DNA from: Xanthomonas cannabis pv. cannabis
GTDB taxonomy: Bacteria; Pseudomonadota; Gammaproteobacteria; Xanthomonadales; Xanthomonadaceae
DNA: 54,805 nt
Assembly (NCBI RefSeq): GCF_000802365.1
Contig: NZ_JSZE01000003.1
Location: forward strand, 1-54,805
Direction: 5' to 3'
Of the stretch, positions 7,531-16,128 are shown piece after piece; the stretch's first letter is position 1; each line of letters starts with the position of its first letter. The translations under genes were made by a program, and so were the position numbers. Under the pieces are notes generated by a model that saw only the letters and a program-made list of their open reading frames with translations, was not told where the DNA came from and ran no database searches.

Positions 7531-8713
7531 GTTGGGTCTGCTGGCAGAAGATTTTGCCTGTGCCACCCATTCAAGCGCCCCGGACATCATCGGTGTCCTT
7601 GCGGCCACCCGGTTGGCCGCTTCGCGGGTGCGCCTGTCAGCGCGCCTGCGCGGAGCAGGTCAGGAGAAGCTAGCCGAAGCCCTTGAGGCACTCGATCTGC
7701 CGGAGACTGCGACCTGGCGGCCTGAGATTGGACTTGTGGAGTCGGCTGGAGAGCAAGTGGTTGCGCTTTGCCAGGGCGCACTGCAGTGGGCCATTGCGAC
7801 GTTCGCATGCGGGCAGCAGGGTCGGTTCAGCGCGCAACTGGCTGGCGCCGGGCGGGTATTCCTGGATGGCTACCTGATCGATGTGGAAGGCACTGTGTCC
7901 GTACAAGCCGACGGGCAAGTGCTGCTCGTGCAGGATGCACGCAGCAAACACGCATTCCAGGCACACGCAGGCAGGTGGATGCTCTGCAAAAATGACAGCA
8001 TTCAGCGTGCGTGGCCAGTGGGGCATATCGGTCATGACCAAGGCTTCTACGTCGTTCGCACAGGGGTGAGCAATGCCTCGCATGGCTTTCCATGGCCTGA
8101 CCAGCAGCGTGGGCCATTACCCCCGGTTGCGGATGAGGCGGCGATCGATGCCGCGGTTCGGCGCGTCGAGGCGGCACACGCGCTGCTCGCTAGCGCTGGC
8201 GGTGAACATCTCAGTTGGGTGCGGGGTGGGCTTGCCGGCTACCTGCTGCTTGCAGGGCCAGGGCTGAATGACGCGAGAGTCCACGGCAGCAGTGCCTTTC
8301 CCGGTCTGTTAGCACTCGACCCTCCGGACGATCCGGTGCATTGCGCTGAGCTGATCGTGCAGGAGACTTCCAGACAGTACGTGGCCGCGTTCCTCATGGT
8401 GGCCGCGTTGTTGCGCGAAGACCAGGAAGCCGCCTTTTATTCACCGCTCAAGCGAAGTTATGAAACCATGGGGCGGGTGATCATAGGTGCGCATGCGGTG
8501 GGAAATGTTCTACTCTTCCAACAGCATCTCGCACGTACAAACAGGCTAGACAAAGCAGCAATGGGGCGGCGCGACATGCAGCGTATCTGGTTTGAAAGCC
8601 ACTACATGCGCGCGCTCGATGCGTGCACGAACCTCACTGAGGCCGGCAGGCGGCTGTGGGCCCAGCTCAGGGCATCGGTGATTGAAAGTGGCGTGTTGTC
8701 CCACCAAGGGTGA
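7523..8713 (+). CDS. HExxH-type peptide-modification homologue with decayed motif
   Basis: This 396-aa protein resembles, in its carboxy-terminal half, the family named for a HExxH motif and linked to peptide modification (2-oxoglutarate-dependent peptide beta-hydroxylases in recent work). The surrounding pattern is present: AFPGLLALDPP (258-268), a helix with AELIVQ (275-280), YSPLKRSYETMGR (306-318) and GAHAVGNVLLF (322-332). At the metal-binding position, however, the sequence is Q280-E-T-S-R284, so both histidines are missing. It may be a pseudoenzyme that presents the peptide to the other enzymes, or the family assignment may be too generous. ATG 7523 is preferred over 7487 because AAGGG (about 7511-7515) precedes it and it gives the short overlap usual in this operon. 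Confidence 0.6.
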   Translation: MDELGLLAEDFACATHSSAPDIIGVLAATRLAASRVRLSARLRGAGQEKLAEALEALDLPETATWRPEIGLVESAGEQVVALCQGALQWAIATFACGQQGRFSAQLAGAGRVFLDGYLIDVEGTVSVQADGQVLLVQDARSKHAFQAHAGRWMLCKNDSIQRAWPVGHIGHDQGFYVVRTGVSNASHGFPWPDQQRGPLPPVADEAAIDAAVRRVEAAHALLASAGGEHLSWVRGGLAGYLLLAGPGLNDARVHGSSAFPGLLALDPPDDPVHCAELIVQETSRQYVAAFLMVAALLREDQEAAFYSPLKRSYETMGRVIIGAHAVGNVLLFQQHLARTNRLDKAAMGRRDMQRIWFESHYMRALDACTNLTEAGRRLWAQLRASVIESGVLSHQG

Positions 8714-9297
8714 CTACGAGGAGTCTATTGCGTATGCGTGATGTGGTGCTTTCTGTGTGTCTTACTTTGGCCCTGGGCGGATGCGCCAGCGTGGGGCCGG
8801 CCGAACCGCCACCCGTTGCGGCGCGCGGTGGTCAGGTCGGAATGAACGAGATCAGTGATGAACTGGTCGTCAGCCATCGCATGGTGTTGGCCGATAACGA
8901 GTCGTTCATTCCTCCTTTGGAGGATGAGGGCAATCAGCCCCCCGCATATCCTCCATCCCTGCTCGGACAGGCCCTGCCGCCGAGCACCGTCTGTTTGCAG
9001 GTGGTTGTTGGAGCCGACGGCCGGGTACCGGCGAGCACGCCTCTGGAGCAGCCGCCGCGCTGCCCTACGAGTGCTTCGCTTGATCCCCTCATGTTGCAGG
9101 CGGCCCGCTCGGCCGTTGCGATGTGGCGTTTCGAGCCAGGATTGCGCTGCTTGTTCCCGGACCTGGAAACCAAGCGCACGACATATGGCAGTTGCGGTGA
9201 GTCGCCTTCGCGAGCCGAGCCGGTAACGCTCACCTATCGCTTCATCTTCGAGCAGCGTGACGGCAAGGGCACGGTGCGCATGGGTGGGGGCGAATGA
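8710..9297 (+). CDS. TonB-C-like lipoprotein
   Basis: This 195-aa protein starts at GTG 8710, overlapping the preceding stop. An alternative ATG at 8734 with GAGGAG ten bases upstream gives a classical lipoprotein signal ending L-G-G-C. After the acylated Cys comes a Pro-rich stretch and then a fold resembling the TonB carboxy-terminal domain: PSTVCLQVVVGADGRVPAST, a helix with LDPLMLQAARSAVAMW, RFEPGLR and a last strand PVTLTYRFIFEQ. It lacks the TonB transmembrane anchor and the long Pro-rich spacer. A periplasmic partner of the export pump or a self-protection factor is possible. No function is demonstrated. Confidence 0.6.
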   Translation: MTTRSLLRMRDVVLSVCLTLALGGCASVGPAEPPPVAARGGQVGMNEISDELVVSHRMVLADNESFIPPLEDEGNQPPAYPPSLLGQALPPSTVCLQVVVGADGRVPASTPLEQPPRCPTSASLDPLMLQAARSAVAMWRFEPGLRCLFPDLETKRTTYGSCGESPSRAEPVTLTYRFIFEQRDGKGTVRMGGGE

Positions 9298-9303
9298 TGC
9301 GGC

Positions 9304-10566
9304 ATGACGGTACCGCAGATGGATGAGCAGCGTGTTGGGGGAGGCGCACGGCGCAGGCGTCAGCGCATCGTCGTGTTGTCCGTAATCGTCGCGGTGTTGT
9401 CGGCGATCACCGTAGTGGTGTTGGTCGCTGGCCGCAAAGACGCAGTGGTGCCGCGCTCGAACGTGCTGATCGGTATGGTGGAGCGGGGCCCGATGCTGCT
9501 CAGCGTCCGCGGAACGGGCAACCTCGTGCCACGTCATACTCGTTGGCTCACGGCCGAAACGGATGTGCGTGTGGAACGCATCGTGGTATTTCCCGGAACC
9601 CGGGTGAAAGCCGATACCGTGATCCTCGAACTGCACAATGGCCGTGTGCAAGATGATTACCTTGCTGCCGAGATGCAGTACCAAGCTGCGGTGCTGGACC
9701 ATCGGGTCAAGCAAACCGAGTTGCGCGTGCAGTCGCTGCAGGCACGCGCCGAGTTGGGCAAGGTGGAAAGCGAACTGGCCGCTGCGCGGGCGCAGGAAAA
9801 GATCGAACGGATGGCGCTGGACAAAGACGTCATCCCCCGCATCCAGTATCAGAAGACTGAGATCGACTTGGCGCAGTTGATCAGCCGTCAACAGGTCGAG
9901 AAGGCACGCGTGGCCGAGATCGACGCAAACGCGCAGGCGAGCCTGCAGTCCGATACGTTGCGGGTGTCGCAGCTGAAAAACACAATGGATCTGCGCCGAC
10001 GGGAGGTCGACGCCCTGCGAGTGCGGGCTGGCGTGGAAGGTGTGGTACAGCGCGTGCTGGTGGAGGAAGGGCAGCAGGTGCCCGAAGGAACCAAGGTGGC
10101 ACTCGTCTCGCGCCCGCAAGAACTGGAGGCTGAACTGCGGATCCCCGAGACCGAGGCCCGCGACCTGCAGCCAGGCCAGGCCGCCTTGGTCGATACCCGC
10201 AACGGCAAGATGGCCGGCACCCTGTCGCGCATCGACCCGGAAGTGGTGGATGGAACCGTCAAGGTACGCATTGCGTTTAGCGACACGCTGGTGCCAGGCG
10301 CACGTCCCGACCTCTCCGTGGATGGCACGATCACGCTGGGGCGCTTGGCGGACGTGTTGTTCGTACGCACTCCCGTCAATGCGCAACGCGATAGCCAAGC
10401 CCAGCTGTTCAAGGTGCAAGGCGACATTGCACAGCGCGTGCCGGTGACGATCGGCCATGAATCCAGTCGTTTCGTGGAGATCAAGGGTGGATTGAAACAG
10501 GGCGATCGCGTCATCCTTTCCGATATGAGTGCCTACGATGACCAGTCCCGCCTGCGCCTGGACTGA
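9304..10566 (+). CDS. MacA-like periplasmic adaptor
   Basis: This 420-aa membrane-fusion protein has a basic amino end (RRRRQR), a transmembrane anchor (about 21-43) and a barrel/lipoyl start (about 55-110). A long coiled-coil hairpin rich in Glu, Arg, Gln and Ala runs from about 115 to 235. The returning lipoyl half (RAGVEGVVQRVLVEEGQQV) is followed by beta-barrel and membrane-proximal domains. It follows the lipoprotein gene by six bases and its end overlaps the ATPase gene. Together with the ATPase at 10538 and the permease at 1238 it would make a MacAB-type tripartite pump reaching an outer-membrane channel, which is not encoded here. Confidence 0.87.
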   Translation: MTVPQMDEQRVGGGARRRRQRIVVLSVIVAVLSAITVVVLVAGRKDAVVPRSNVLIGMVERGPMLLSVRGTGNLVPRHTRWLTAETDVRVERIVVFPGTRVKADTVILELHNGRVQDDYLAAEMQYQAAVLDHRVKQTELRVQSLQARAELGKVESELAAARAQEKIERMALDKDVIPRIQYQKTEIDLAQLISRQQVEKARVAEIDANAQASLQSDTLRVSQLKNTMDLRRREVDALRVRAGVEGVVQRVLVEEGQQVPEGTKVALVSRPQELEAELRIPETEARDLQPGQAALVDTRNGKMAGTLSRIDPEVVDGTVKVRIAFSDTLVPGARPDLSVDGTITLGRLADVLFVRTPVNAQRDSQAQLFKVQGDIAQRVPVTIGHESSRFVEIKGGLKQGDRVILSDMSAYDDQSRLRLD

Positions 10567-11254
10567 GCAAGCCAACGGAGCGTCACCGGTCATCCGCCTG
10601 CGAGGGTTGCAGCGGACCTTCCAGACCGATGAGGCGCTCACCCATGCGTTGTGCGACGTCGCACTGGACATCGCCTCTGGCGAGTTCGTCTCGATCACGG
10701 GGCCATCCGGCTGCGGCAAGTCCACGCTGATGTCCATTCTCGGCATTCTGGATACGCCGACGGCGGGCAGCTACATGCTTCGCGGACAGGAAGTGGCGCA
10801 CATGTTCGAGGCCGACCGCGCACGCACGCGCAACCGGCACATCGGGTACATCTTCCAGTCGTTCAATTTGATCGGCGACCTCAGTGTGCTGGACAACGTC
10901 ACCCTGCCGCTGAAGCTTCGCGGAGGGGTACCAGGCAAGGAGCGGTGCGAACGCGGCATGGCGGCGCTGAAGCGGGTGGAGATGGCGCACCGCGCCAAGC
11001 ACCTGCCGGCGCAGCTTTCTGGTGGGCAGCAGCAACGTGTGGCCATTGCCCGCGCCCTGGTGGGCGAGCCTTCGATCGTGTTGGCGGACGAGCCCACCGG
11101 CAACTTGGACTCGCGCAGTGGTGCGATGGTGATGGACATGCTCCAAGAACTACACGCTGCAGGCGTGACGCTATGCATGGTGACGCACGATGCACACTTC
11201 GCCGCCATGGCGCAGCGCTGCGTGCACATGAGCGATGGCCGCATCGTCGGCTGA
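10538..11254 (+). CDS. MacB/LolD-type ABC transporter ATPase
   Basis: This is a 238-aa stand-alone nucleotide-binding protein. It has the Walker A GPSGCGKST, the Q-loop in GYIFQSFNLI, the signature LSGGQQQRVAIARAL, Walker B VLADEPTGNLD and the switch histidine in VTHD. These are the hallmarks of the MacB/LolD/FtsE group that powers FtsX-type permeases. Its natural partner is the permease gene at the other end of the cluster (1238-3760), since the exporter at 11799 has its own ATPase domain. ATG 10538 lies inside the end of the adaptor gene; a GTG at 10529 is an alternative. Confidence 0.88.
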   Translation: MTSPACAWTEQANGASPVIRLRGLQRTFQTDEALTHALCDVALDIASGEFVSITGPSGCGKSTLMSILGILDTPTAGSYMLRGQEVAHMFEADRARTRNRHIGYIFQSFNLIGDLSVLDNVTLPLKLRGGVPGKERCERGMAALKRVEMAHRAKHLPAQLSGGQQQRVAIARALVGEPSIVLADEPTGNLDSRSGAMVMDMLQELHAAGVTLCMVTHDAHFAAMAQRCVHMSDGRIVG

Positions 11255-11292
11255 TGCGTTATTCCCTGATGGATGCAGAGTAAGGAGGGGCG

Positions 11293-11802
11293 ATGGGAGT
11301 TTTCAGGGAAGAAGCCGTGGCCGCCCGAAGCGCGCGGCATGCCCTTGGCGCGGTTCGCATGGCTACGCCGCGGTCCTTGCGGCTGCTGGTGGCCGCAGGC
11401 ATTGCGTCGACCATTCTACTGCTGAGCGTTGGCCTGTCACTGCCTTACGGGCGATCGCTGACGGCCGCTGGCGAGGTGCTGGCGCATAACGGGAGAGAGG
11501 GCACCGTGCAGGCATGGGTCAGCGAATCCGCCGTGCCCGATATCCTTCCGGGCATGGCCGCCCGTGTGCATTACCGAGCCCTACCCCGTGGCACGCAGCA
11601 ATGGGACGGCGGCGTAGTCACGGATGTGTCAAGGGTGCCAAGAAATGGACCGCAGAGAGGGCTGTACAGAGTGGAGATACATGTGTCGCCGGCAGACCGC
11701 ACGGATGGCCGATATCTCTCCGCGGGGATGATCGTTGATGTCCGTCTGCTGACGCAGCGGCGTCCCATGTACCGCTGGGTGTTTGGGGGGATGACACAAT
11801 GA
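11293..11802 (+). CDS. Miniature HlyD/CvaA-like adaptor
   Basis: This 169-aa protein begins with GVFREEAVAARSARHALGAV and RMATPRS, the same opening seen in colicin-V-type membrane-fusion proteins (FRxEA...). A single transmembrane segment follows (about 35-55). It then passes straight into a beta-barrel-like domain (EVLAHNGREGTVQAWVSES, GMAARVHYRALP) and a terminal strand region (SAGMIVDVRLLTQRRPMYRW). The lipoyl domain and the long coiled-coil hairpin of normal adaptors are missing, leaving less than half the usual length. A strong AAGGAGG (11282-11288) precedes ATG 11293, and the stop overlaps the exporter start by ATGA. The intact signals suggest a real, reduced adaptor rather than a fragment. 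Confidence 0.72.
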   Translation: MGVFREEAVAARSARHALGAVRMATPRSLRLLVAAGIASTILLLSVGLSLPYGRSLTAAGEVLAHNGREGTVQAWVSESAVPDILPGMAARVHYRALPRGTQQWDGGVVTDVSRVPRNGPQRGLYRVEIHVSPADRTDGRYLSAGMIVDVRLLTQRRPMYRWVFGGMTQ

Positions 11803-13952
11803 GCGCTGTGCTTGGCTTTGGTTGGCGCAGGCGCCTGCCGGTCATCCTGCAGACAGAGACCATCGAATGCGGTCTGGCCTGCATGGTCATGATCGCCTCA
11901 TACCACGGGCGGCACAGTGATCTATCGGAACTGCGGCGTCGCTTCCCGCTGTCGCTCAACGGCACGACACTAAGCCATTTGATGGAAATCGGTGCCGCGC
12001 TTGGCATGCGTTCTCGGGCGCTTCGGCTTGAGCCTGAAGACCTGCAGGAACTGCGGATGCCATGCATCGTTCATTGGGACATGGAGCACTACGTCGTGCT
12101 TTGGGCCTGTCGGCGCAATGGCGTAGTCATCCATGACCCGGTACATGGCCGGCGCGAACTCTCGCACGCCGAATTTTCGCGGCATTTCACCGGTATCGCG
12201 CTGGAGTTGGAGCCGATTGCAGAGTTCAAGCCGCCGTTGCGTCCTGCACGCGTCGGGATCCTGCGGTTAACCGGCAACCTGGGCGGCATCAAGCGTTCTC
12301 TGGGCGTGCTGGCGTTATTGGCGCTTTGCCTGGAAACGATGGCACTGTTGGCGCCGTTGCTGGTGCAGGTGATCACCGACGTTGCGCTGCCCTTCCAAGA
12401 CAGCGACCTGCTGAATTTGCTGGGCTTGGGCTTCCTCATCATGATGGTGTTGCACGCCAGCATCGGCGCGTTGCGGAGTTGGTGCGTCGCTCGGCTTGGA
12501 GTCAGCCTGAATTACGGGTGGAGTGTCAACGTGTTCACCCACTTGGTATCGTTGCCGCAGCGCTATTTCGAGCGCCGCCAACTTGGTGACCTGCAGAACC
12601 GCTTTAGCTCCATCGCCGACATCCAGAAGACGTTGACGAGCCGCTTCATCGAGGGCCTTCTTGATGGGGTGATGGCGCTGCTGACGCTGGCGCTCATGCT
12701 GCTGTATTCGCCGCTGTTGACCGTGATTACGGTGGTTTCTTTCTGCCTCTACACGTTGGCCAAGGTGGTGTCCTTCGGTTGGATGCGCGAGGCGCAGCAC
12801 GGACACTTGATGTCGCAAGCGCTCCAGCAGTCACATTTCCTTGAGGTGATGCGCGGAATGCAGGCCGTCCGCCTACACAACCGTGGCGCGATCCACGCAG
12901 GCCTGTATGCCAACAAGGCAGTGGACACTCTGAACCGGGAGATCGAAGTACAACGGTTGGCCATCCTGCTGGACATGTTCAAGTTTGTGGCCTTCAACTT
13001 GCAGCGTGTCCTCATCCTGTGGATTGGTTCGTCCATGGTGCTTGAGGGGACACTGACCGCGGGCATGCTGATCGCGTTCTTCGTGTTCAGTTACCAGTTC
13101 ACCACCCGTGCTGGAGCGCTGGCCGACTACCTAGCTGAGTTTCGCATGCTGGATCTGCACGCCGAGCGTTTGGCCGACATCGTGCTAGAGACGCCGGAAG
13201 AGGGGCTCCGTGCCCAAGATCCCGCACAGCCAAAGGATCACGGACTAGAGTTGCGAGATGTTTCATTCCGCTATGGTTCCGGTGAAGAATTGGTTTTGGA
13301 CCACTGCAACCTGCAGGTGCGAGACGGAGAATCGGTGGCAATCACAGGCGCCTCGGGCTGTGGCAAGACGACGTTGATCAAGGTGGTTGTCGGGCTGCTG
13401 GATGCCGAGCAGGGTGCCGTGCTCGTCGGTGGGCGGACCCTGCAGCAAATCGGCAAGCACGCGTTGCGTGCGATGGTGGGCACAGTGATGCAGGACGATC
13501 AACTCTTCAATGGTTCCATCCTGGACAACATCCGCATGTTCGACAATGGGCCGGCGGATGGCAGTGCGGAGGAAGTCGCACGATTGGCAGGCGTGCATGA
13601 GGACATTGTGGCGATGCCGATGGGCTACTACACGCTGATCGGCGACATGGGTTCCTCGCTGTCCGGTGGCCAGAAGCAGCGGATCGTCTTGGCGCGGGCC
13701 CTCTACAAGAAGCCTCGCATTTTGCTGCTGGACGAGGCCACAAGTCATCTTGACGTGCATCGCGAGCAGCAAGTCAATGCTGCCTTGGCCCGGCTGACAA
13801 TAACCCGCGTCATCATTGCCCATCGACCCGAGACCATTGCCTCGGCAGACCGGGTACTGGAGCTTCGTGCAGGCAGGTTGCACGAAGTAGACCGTAATGC
13901 CAGCTCAGGTTTGGAACGGAATGAGCACTCTGTATCGGCGCAATCGGACTAG
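11799..13952 (+). CDS. C39-peptidase ABC exporter (CvaB-like)
   Basis: This 717-aa bifunctional transporter removes a double-glycine-type leader and exports the core peptide. The C39 domain (about 1-135) keeps Q18, catalytic C24 (ECGLAC), H97 (MEHYVVL) and D113 (VIHDPVHG). A six-helix membrane domain spans about 165-450. The ATPase has Walker [10 protein letters not shown], signature LSGGQKQR and Walker B LLLDEATSHLD. All catalytic parts look intact. The precursor leader lines up with its recognition pattern, except that Ala-Ala occupies the Gly-Gly position. The gene ends the cluster and is coupled to the miniature adaptor by an ATGA overlap. Confidence 0.93.
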   Translation: MSAVLGFGWRRRLPVILQTETIECGLACMVMIASYHGRHSDLSELRRRFPLSLNGTTLSHLMEIGAALGMRSRALRLEPEDLQELRMPCIVHWDMEHYVVLWACRRNGVVIHDPVHGRRELSHAEFSRHFTGIALELEPIAEFKPPLRPARVGILRLTGNLGGIKRSLGVLALLALCLETMALLAPLLVQVITDVALPFQDSDLLNLLGLGFLIMMVLHASIGALRSWCVARLGVSLNYGWSVNVFTHLVSLPQRYFERRQLGDLQNRFSSIADIQKTLTSRFIEGLLDGVMALLTLALMLLYSPLLTVITVVSFCLYTLAKVVSFGWMREAQHGHLMSQALQQSHFLEVMRGMQAVRLHNRGAIHAGLYANKAVDTLNREIEVQRLAILLDMFKFVAFNLQRVLILWIGSSMVLEGTLTAGMLIAFFVFSYQFTTRAGALADYLAEFRMLDLHAERLADIVLETPEEGLRAQDPAQPKDHGLELRDVSFRYGSGEELVLDHCNLQVRDGESVAITGASGCGKTTLIKVVVGLLDAEQGAVLVGGRTLQQIGKHALRAMVGTVMQDDQLFNGSILDNIRMFDNGPADGSAEEVARLAGVHEDIVAMPMGYYTLIGDMGSSLSGGQKQRIVLARALYKKPRILLLDEATSHLDVHREQQVNAALARLTITRVIIAHRPETIASADRVLELRAGRLHEVDRNASSGLERNEHSVSAQSD

Positions 13953-14237
13953 ATTGCTAGGTACACGTGCGGCAGGTTGCCGTGGATGCATACACACTTA
14001 TATGGCCTGCTCGGCCACTACTTGCATGTGACGGCGTGTGCGGTGCCAAGGGAAGGTCTGAACAAAGCAGCCTGATCTGACACAATCGATCAATGGCCTG
14101 AGCGGACCACTTCGATGGAGTTGACGTTTAGCGATGCGGAGTACAGCGACAAGCGCAGCGTCCATGCAATTTGGGGGGCATTAATGGGGGCATTTTGTAG
14201 CTTTATTGATCTCAACTCCTTTTTAGATCATTGGCTT

Positions 14238-14262
14238 GTTTCAAAGGTTCGAATCCCTCCGG
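14238..14262 (+). other. tRNA 3'-like fragment, possible attachment-site scar
   Basis: The segment GGTTCGAATCCCTCCGGG resembles the T-loop and 3' side of a tRNA gene, but no anticodon or D arm precedes it and the T stem is poorly paired. Such 3' tRNA pieces are often left where an integrating element recombined. It sits at the change from the lower-G+C island to core sequence. No matching copy was seen at the left side. Confidence 0.35.
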
Positions 14263-14602
14263 GTAATTGCACGGCAGTGCTGCGGCGTTGCGCGGGTGAG
14301 CAGCCGCTTCAGACCGGGCGGCGTGTCCGGTGGCGCCCGGTAATCCACTTGATCGCCGCGCTGAGCGCGACCACATGGGTGGTGGCCTCCAGCGCGCCAT
14401 GCACACGGATAAAGCGCATCAGCACGGCGCAGACGGTGCTGACGAGATCCGCCAGGACGAGATGGGCGATCAGTTTGTCCATTAGGTGCCGGGATTGGGG
14501 AGTTGTCGTCAGGGATTCGGAGCGGCGGCGTTGCGGCGTCGTGGTGCGCACCCACACTGTAGGTGTGCCGCGCTTGAGATTGCGGAAACACCGGGACCGA
14601 TC

Positions 14603-14648
14603 CTTCTTCCGTCGGGAGAAGGTGCCCGAAGGGCGGATGAGGGTACGG
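14603..14648 (+). repeat. Dispersed intergenic repeat, copy A
   Basis: This copy contains GGTGCCCGAAGGGCGGATG next to an imperfect hairpin (TTCTTCCGTCGGGAGAA). Related copies lie at 20856-20973, 21036-21085, 21127-21170 and 37408-37455. Confidence 0.7.
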
Positions 14649-14810
14649 CCGTTCGACGTTGCGCCATCCGTCGCTTTGACCAAATGACGGCGTTACAGGA
14701 CTCGTCGATCAACTCACCGGACGCCGCGACGCAAACACTGCAGCGGCGCGTCGTATCAGCGCGCTTCGATAACGCATCGCGCAGCGGAGCCAACCAACAC
14801 TGCCCACCCC

Positions 14811-14836
14811 TAAAAACAGCCGGCATCACTGCCGGC
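14811..14836 (-). terminator. fabV rho-independent terminator
   Basis: Read on the minus strand, GCCGGCA-GTGA-TGCCGGC forms a 7-bp stem (14819-14836) followed by TGTTTTT. It lies about 85 bases after the fabV stop. Confidence 0.75.
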
Positions 14837-14892
14837 CGTTCTACCCCTCTATGCGCCCGGAAAGTCAAAGAATCAGGGACCCATGCTCTTGC

Positions 14893-14919
14893 AATTCCCA
14901 ATTCCCAATTCCCGATTCC
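14893..14919. repeat. ATTCCC short-period repeat
   Basis: Several ATTCCC units run in series directly after the fabV stop. Similar runs occur at 21178-21206, 24977-25000 and 51965-52000. Confidence 0.6.
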
Positions 14920-16128
14920 TCACCCCAACTCGATGCAATCGAAGCTGACATCCGTCGCCACATCGGCGTCGTAATCCACATCGTCGCGCTCGAAGCCGAA
15001 CAGCTTGAGGAACTCGTGCTTGTAGCCGGCGTAGTCGGTGAGCTGGAACAGGTTCTCGGTGGTGACCTGCGGCCACAGCGCCTTGCAGGCATCCTGCACG
15101 TCGTCGCGCAGTTCCCAGTCGTCCAGGCGCAGGCGGTTTTCGTCGTCCACCTCGGCCGGCTGGCCGTCTTCGCGGTACAGGCGCTCGCGGAACAGGCGGT
15201 CGAGCTGTTCGATGGTGCCTTCGTGCAGGCCCTTTTCCTTCATGATCTTGTAGACCATGGAGATGTACAGCGGCATCACCGGGATGGCCGCGCTGGCCTG
15301 GGTGACCACCGACTTGAGCACCGCCACGTTGGCGCCGCCACCACGCTGGGCCAGGCGCGCGTTCAAGCGCTGCGCGGTGTGGTCCAGATCCACCTTGGCC
15401 TTGCCGAGTGCGCCATGCCAGTAGATCGGCCAGGTGATCTCGGTGCCGATATAGCTGAAGGCCACGCTGCGTGCGCCGTCGGCGAGCACGCCGGCGCCGT
15501 CCAGCGCGTCGATCCACAGTTCCCAATCCTGCCCACCCATCACGGTGATGGTGTCTTCGATCTCCTGCGCGCTGGCCGGCTCGATCGAGGCCTGGATGAT
15601 GCTGTCCTTGTTGGTGTCGATGGCGGTGGCGGTGTAGGTCTGGCCGATCGGCTTGAGCGCCGAGCGCTTGACTTCACCGCTGCCCGGCAGCTTGCGCACC
15701 GGCGAGGCCAGCGAATACACCACCAGATCGACCTGCCCGCCCATTTCGGTCTTGATCAGCTCGATCACCTGCGCGCGCGCCGCGTCCGAAAACGCATCGC
15801 CGTTGATCGACTTGCTATACAGTCCGGCGGCCTTGGCATGCTTGTCGAACGCGGCCGAGTTGTACCAGCCGGCGGTACCGGCCTTGGTGGCGGTGCCGGG
15901 CTTTTCGAAGAACACGCCCAGCGTGTCGGCACCGAAGCCGAACGCGGCGGTGATGCGCGAGGCCAGGCCGTAACCGCTGGACGCACCGATCACCAGCACC
16001 TTCTTGGGGCCGTCGTGATGCACGCCGCGCGCGCGCGTGGCGGCGATCTGCTCGAGCACATTGCGCTCGCAGCCAAGCGGATGCGTGGTGGTGCAGATGA
16101 AACCGCGCACTTTGGGATGGATGATCAA
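14920..16128 (-). CDS. fabV: Enoyl-ACP reductase FabV
   Basis: This 402-aa NADH-dependent trans-2-enoyl-ACP reductase performs the last step of fatty-acid elongation. The protein opens [17 protein letters not shown], has the dinucleotide-binding GASSGYGL, and carries the active-site Y-x8-K in [10 protein letters not shown], as in the FabV/TER family. Length fits the family (about 400 aa). A TTG start at 16128 is chosen: AGGAG lies six bases upstream and the family sequence begins there, while the frame stays open further upstream only with unrelated residues. It is a single-gene unit with its own terminator (14811-14836). The sequence is of core type with high G+C. Confidence 0.95.
   Translation of the reverse strand: MIIHPKVRGFICTTTHPLGCERNVLEQIAATRARGVHHDGPKKVLVIGASSGYGLASRITAAFGFGADTLGVFFEKPGTATKAGTAGWYNSAAFDKHAKAAGLYSKSINGDAFSDAARAQVIELIKTEMGGQVDLVVYSLASPVRKLPGSGEVKRSALKPIGQTYTATAIDTNKDSIIQASIEPASAQEIEDTITVMGGQDWELWIDALDGAGVLADGARSVAFSYIGTEITWPIYWHGALGKAKVDLDHTAQRLNARLAQRGGGANVAVLKSVVTQASAAIPVMPLYISMVYKIMKEKGLHEGTIEQLDRLFRERLYREDGQPAEVDDENRLRLDDWELRDDVQDACKALWPQVTTENLFQLTDYAGYKHEFLKLFGFERDDVDYDADVATDVSFDCIELG

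Larger units (their letters stand above)
13953..14810. other. Non-coding right flank of the island
   Basis: No convincing gene was found between the exporter and the fabV terminator. An open frame at 14115-14687 has no RBS or family resemblance and crosses a repeat. The stretch contains two close copies of GGGGGCATT (about 14173-14195), an A/T-rich patch, a tRNA-like fragment (14238-14262) and a dispersed hairpin repeat (14603-14648). Confidence 0.5.

Noticed and set aside
14220..14270. Complete tRNA gene
   Set aside because: Only the T-loop and 3' side resemble a tRNA; no anticodon stem, D arm or paired acceptor stem can be formed upstream.
14115..14687. 190-aa open frame on the plus strand
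   Set aside because: It has no RBS or domain, crosses the tRNA-like fragment and a dispersed repeat, and has chance-like composition.
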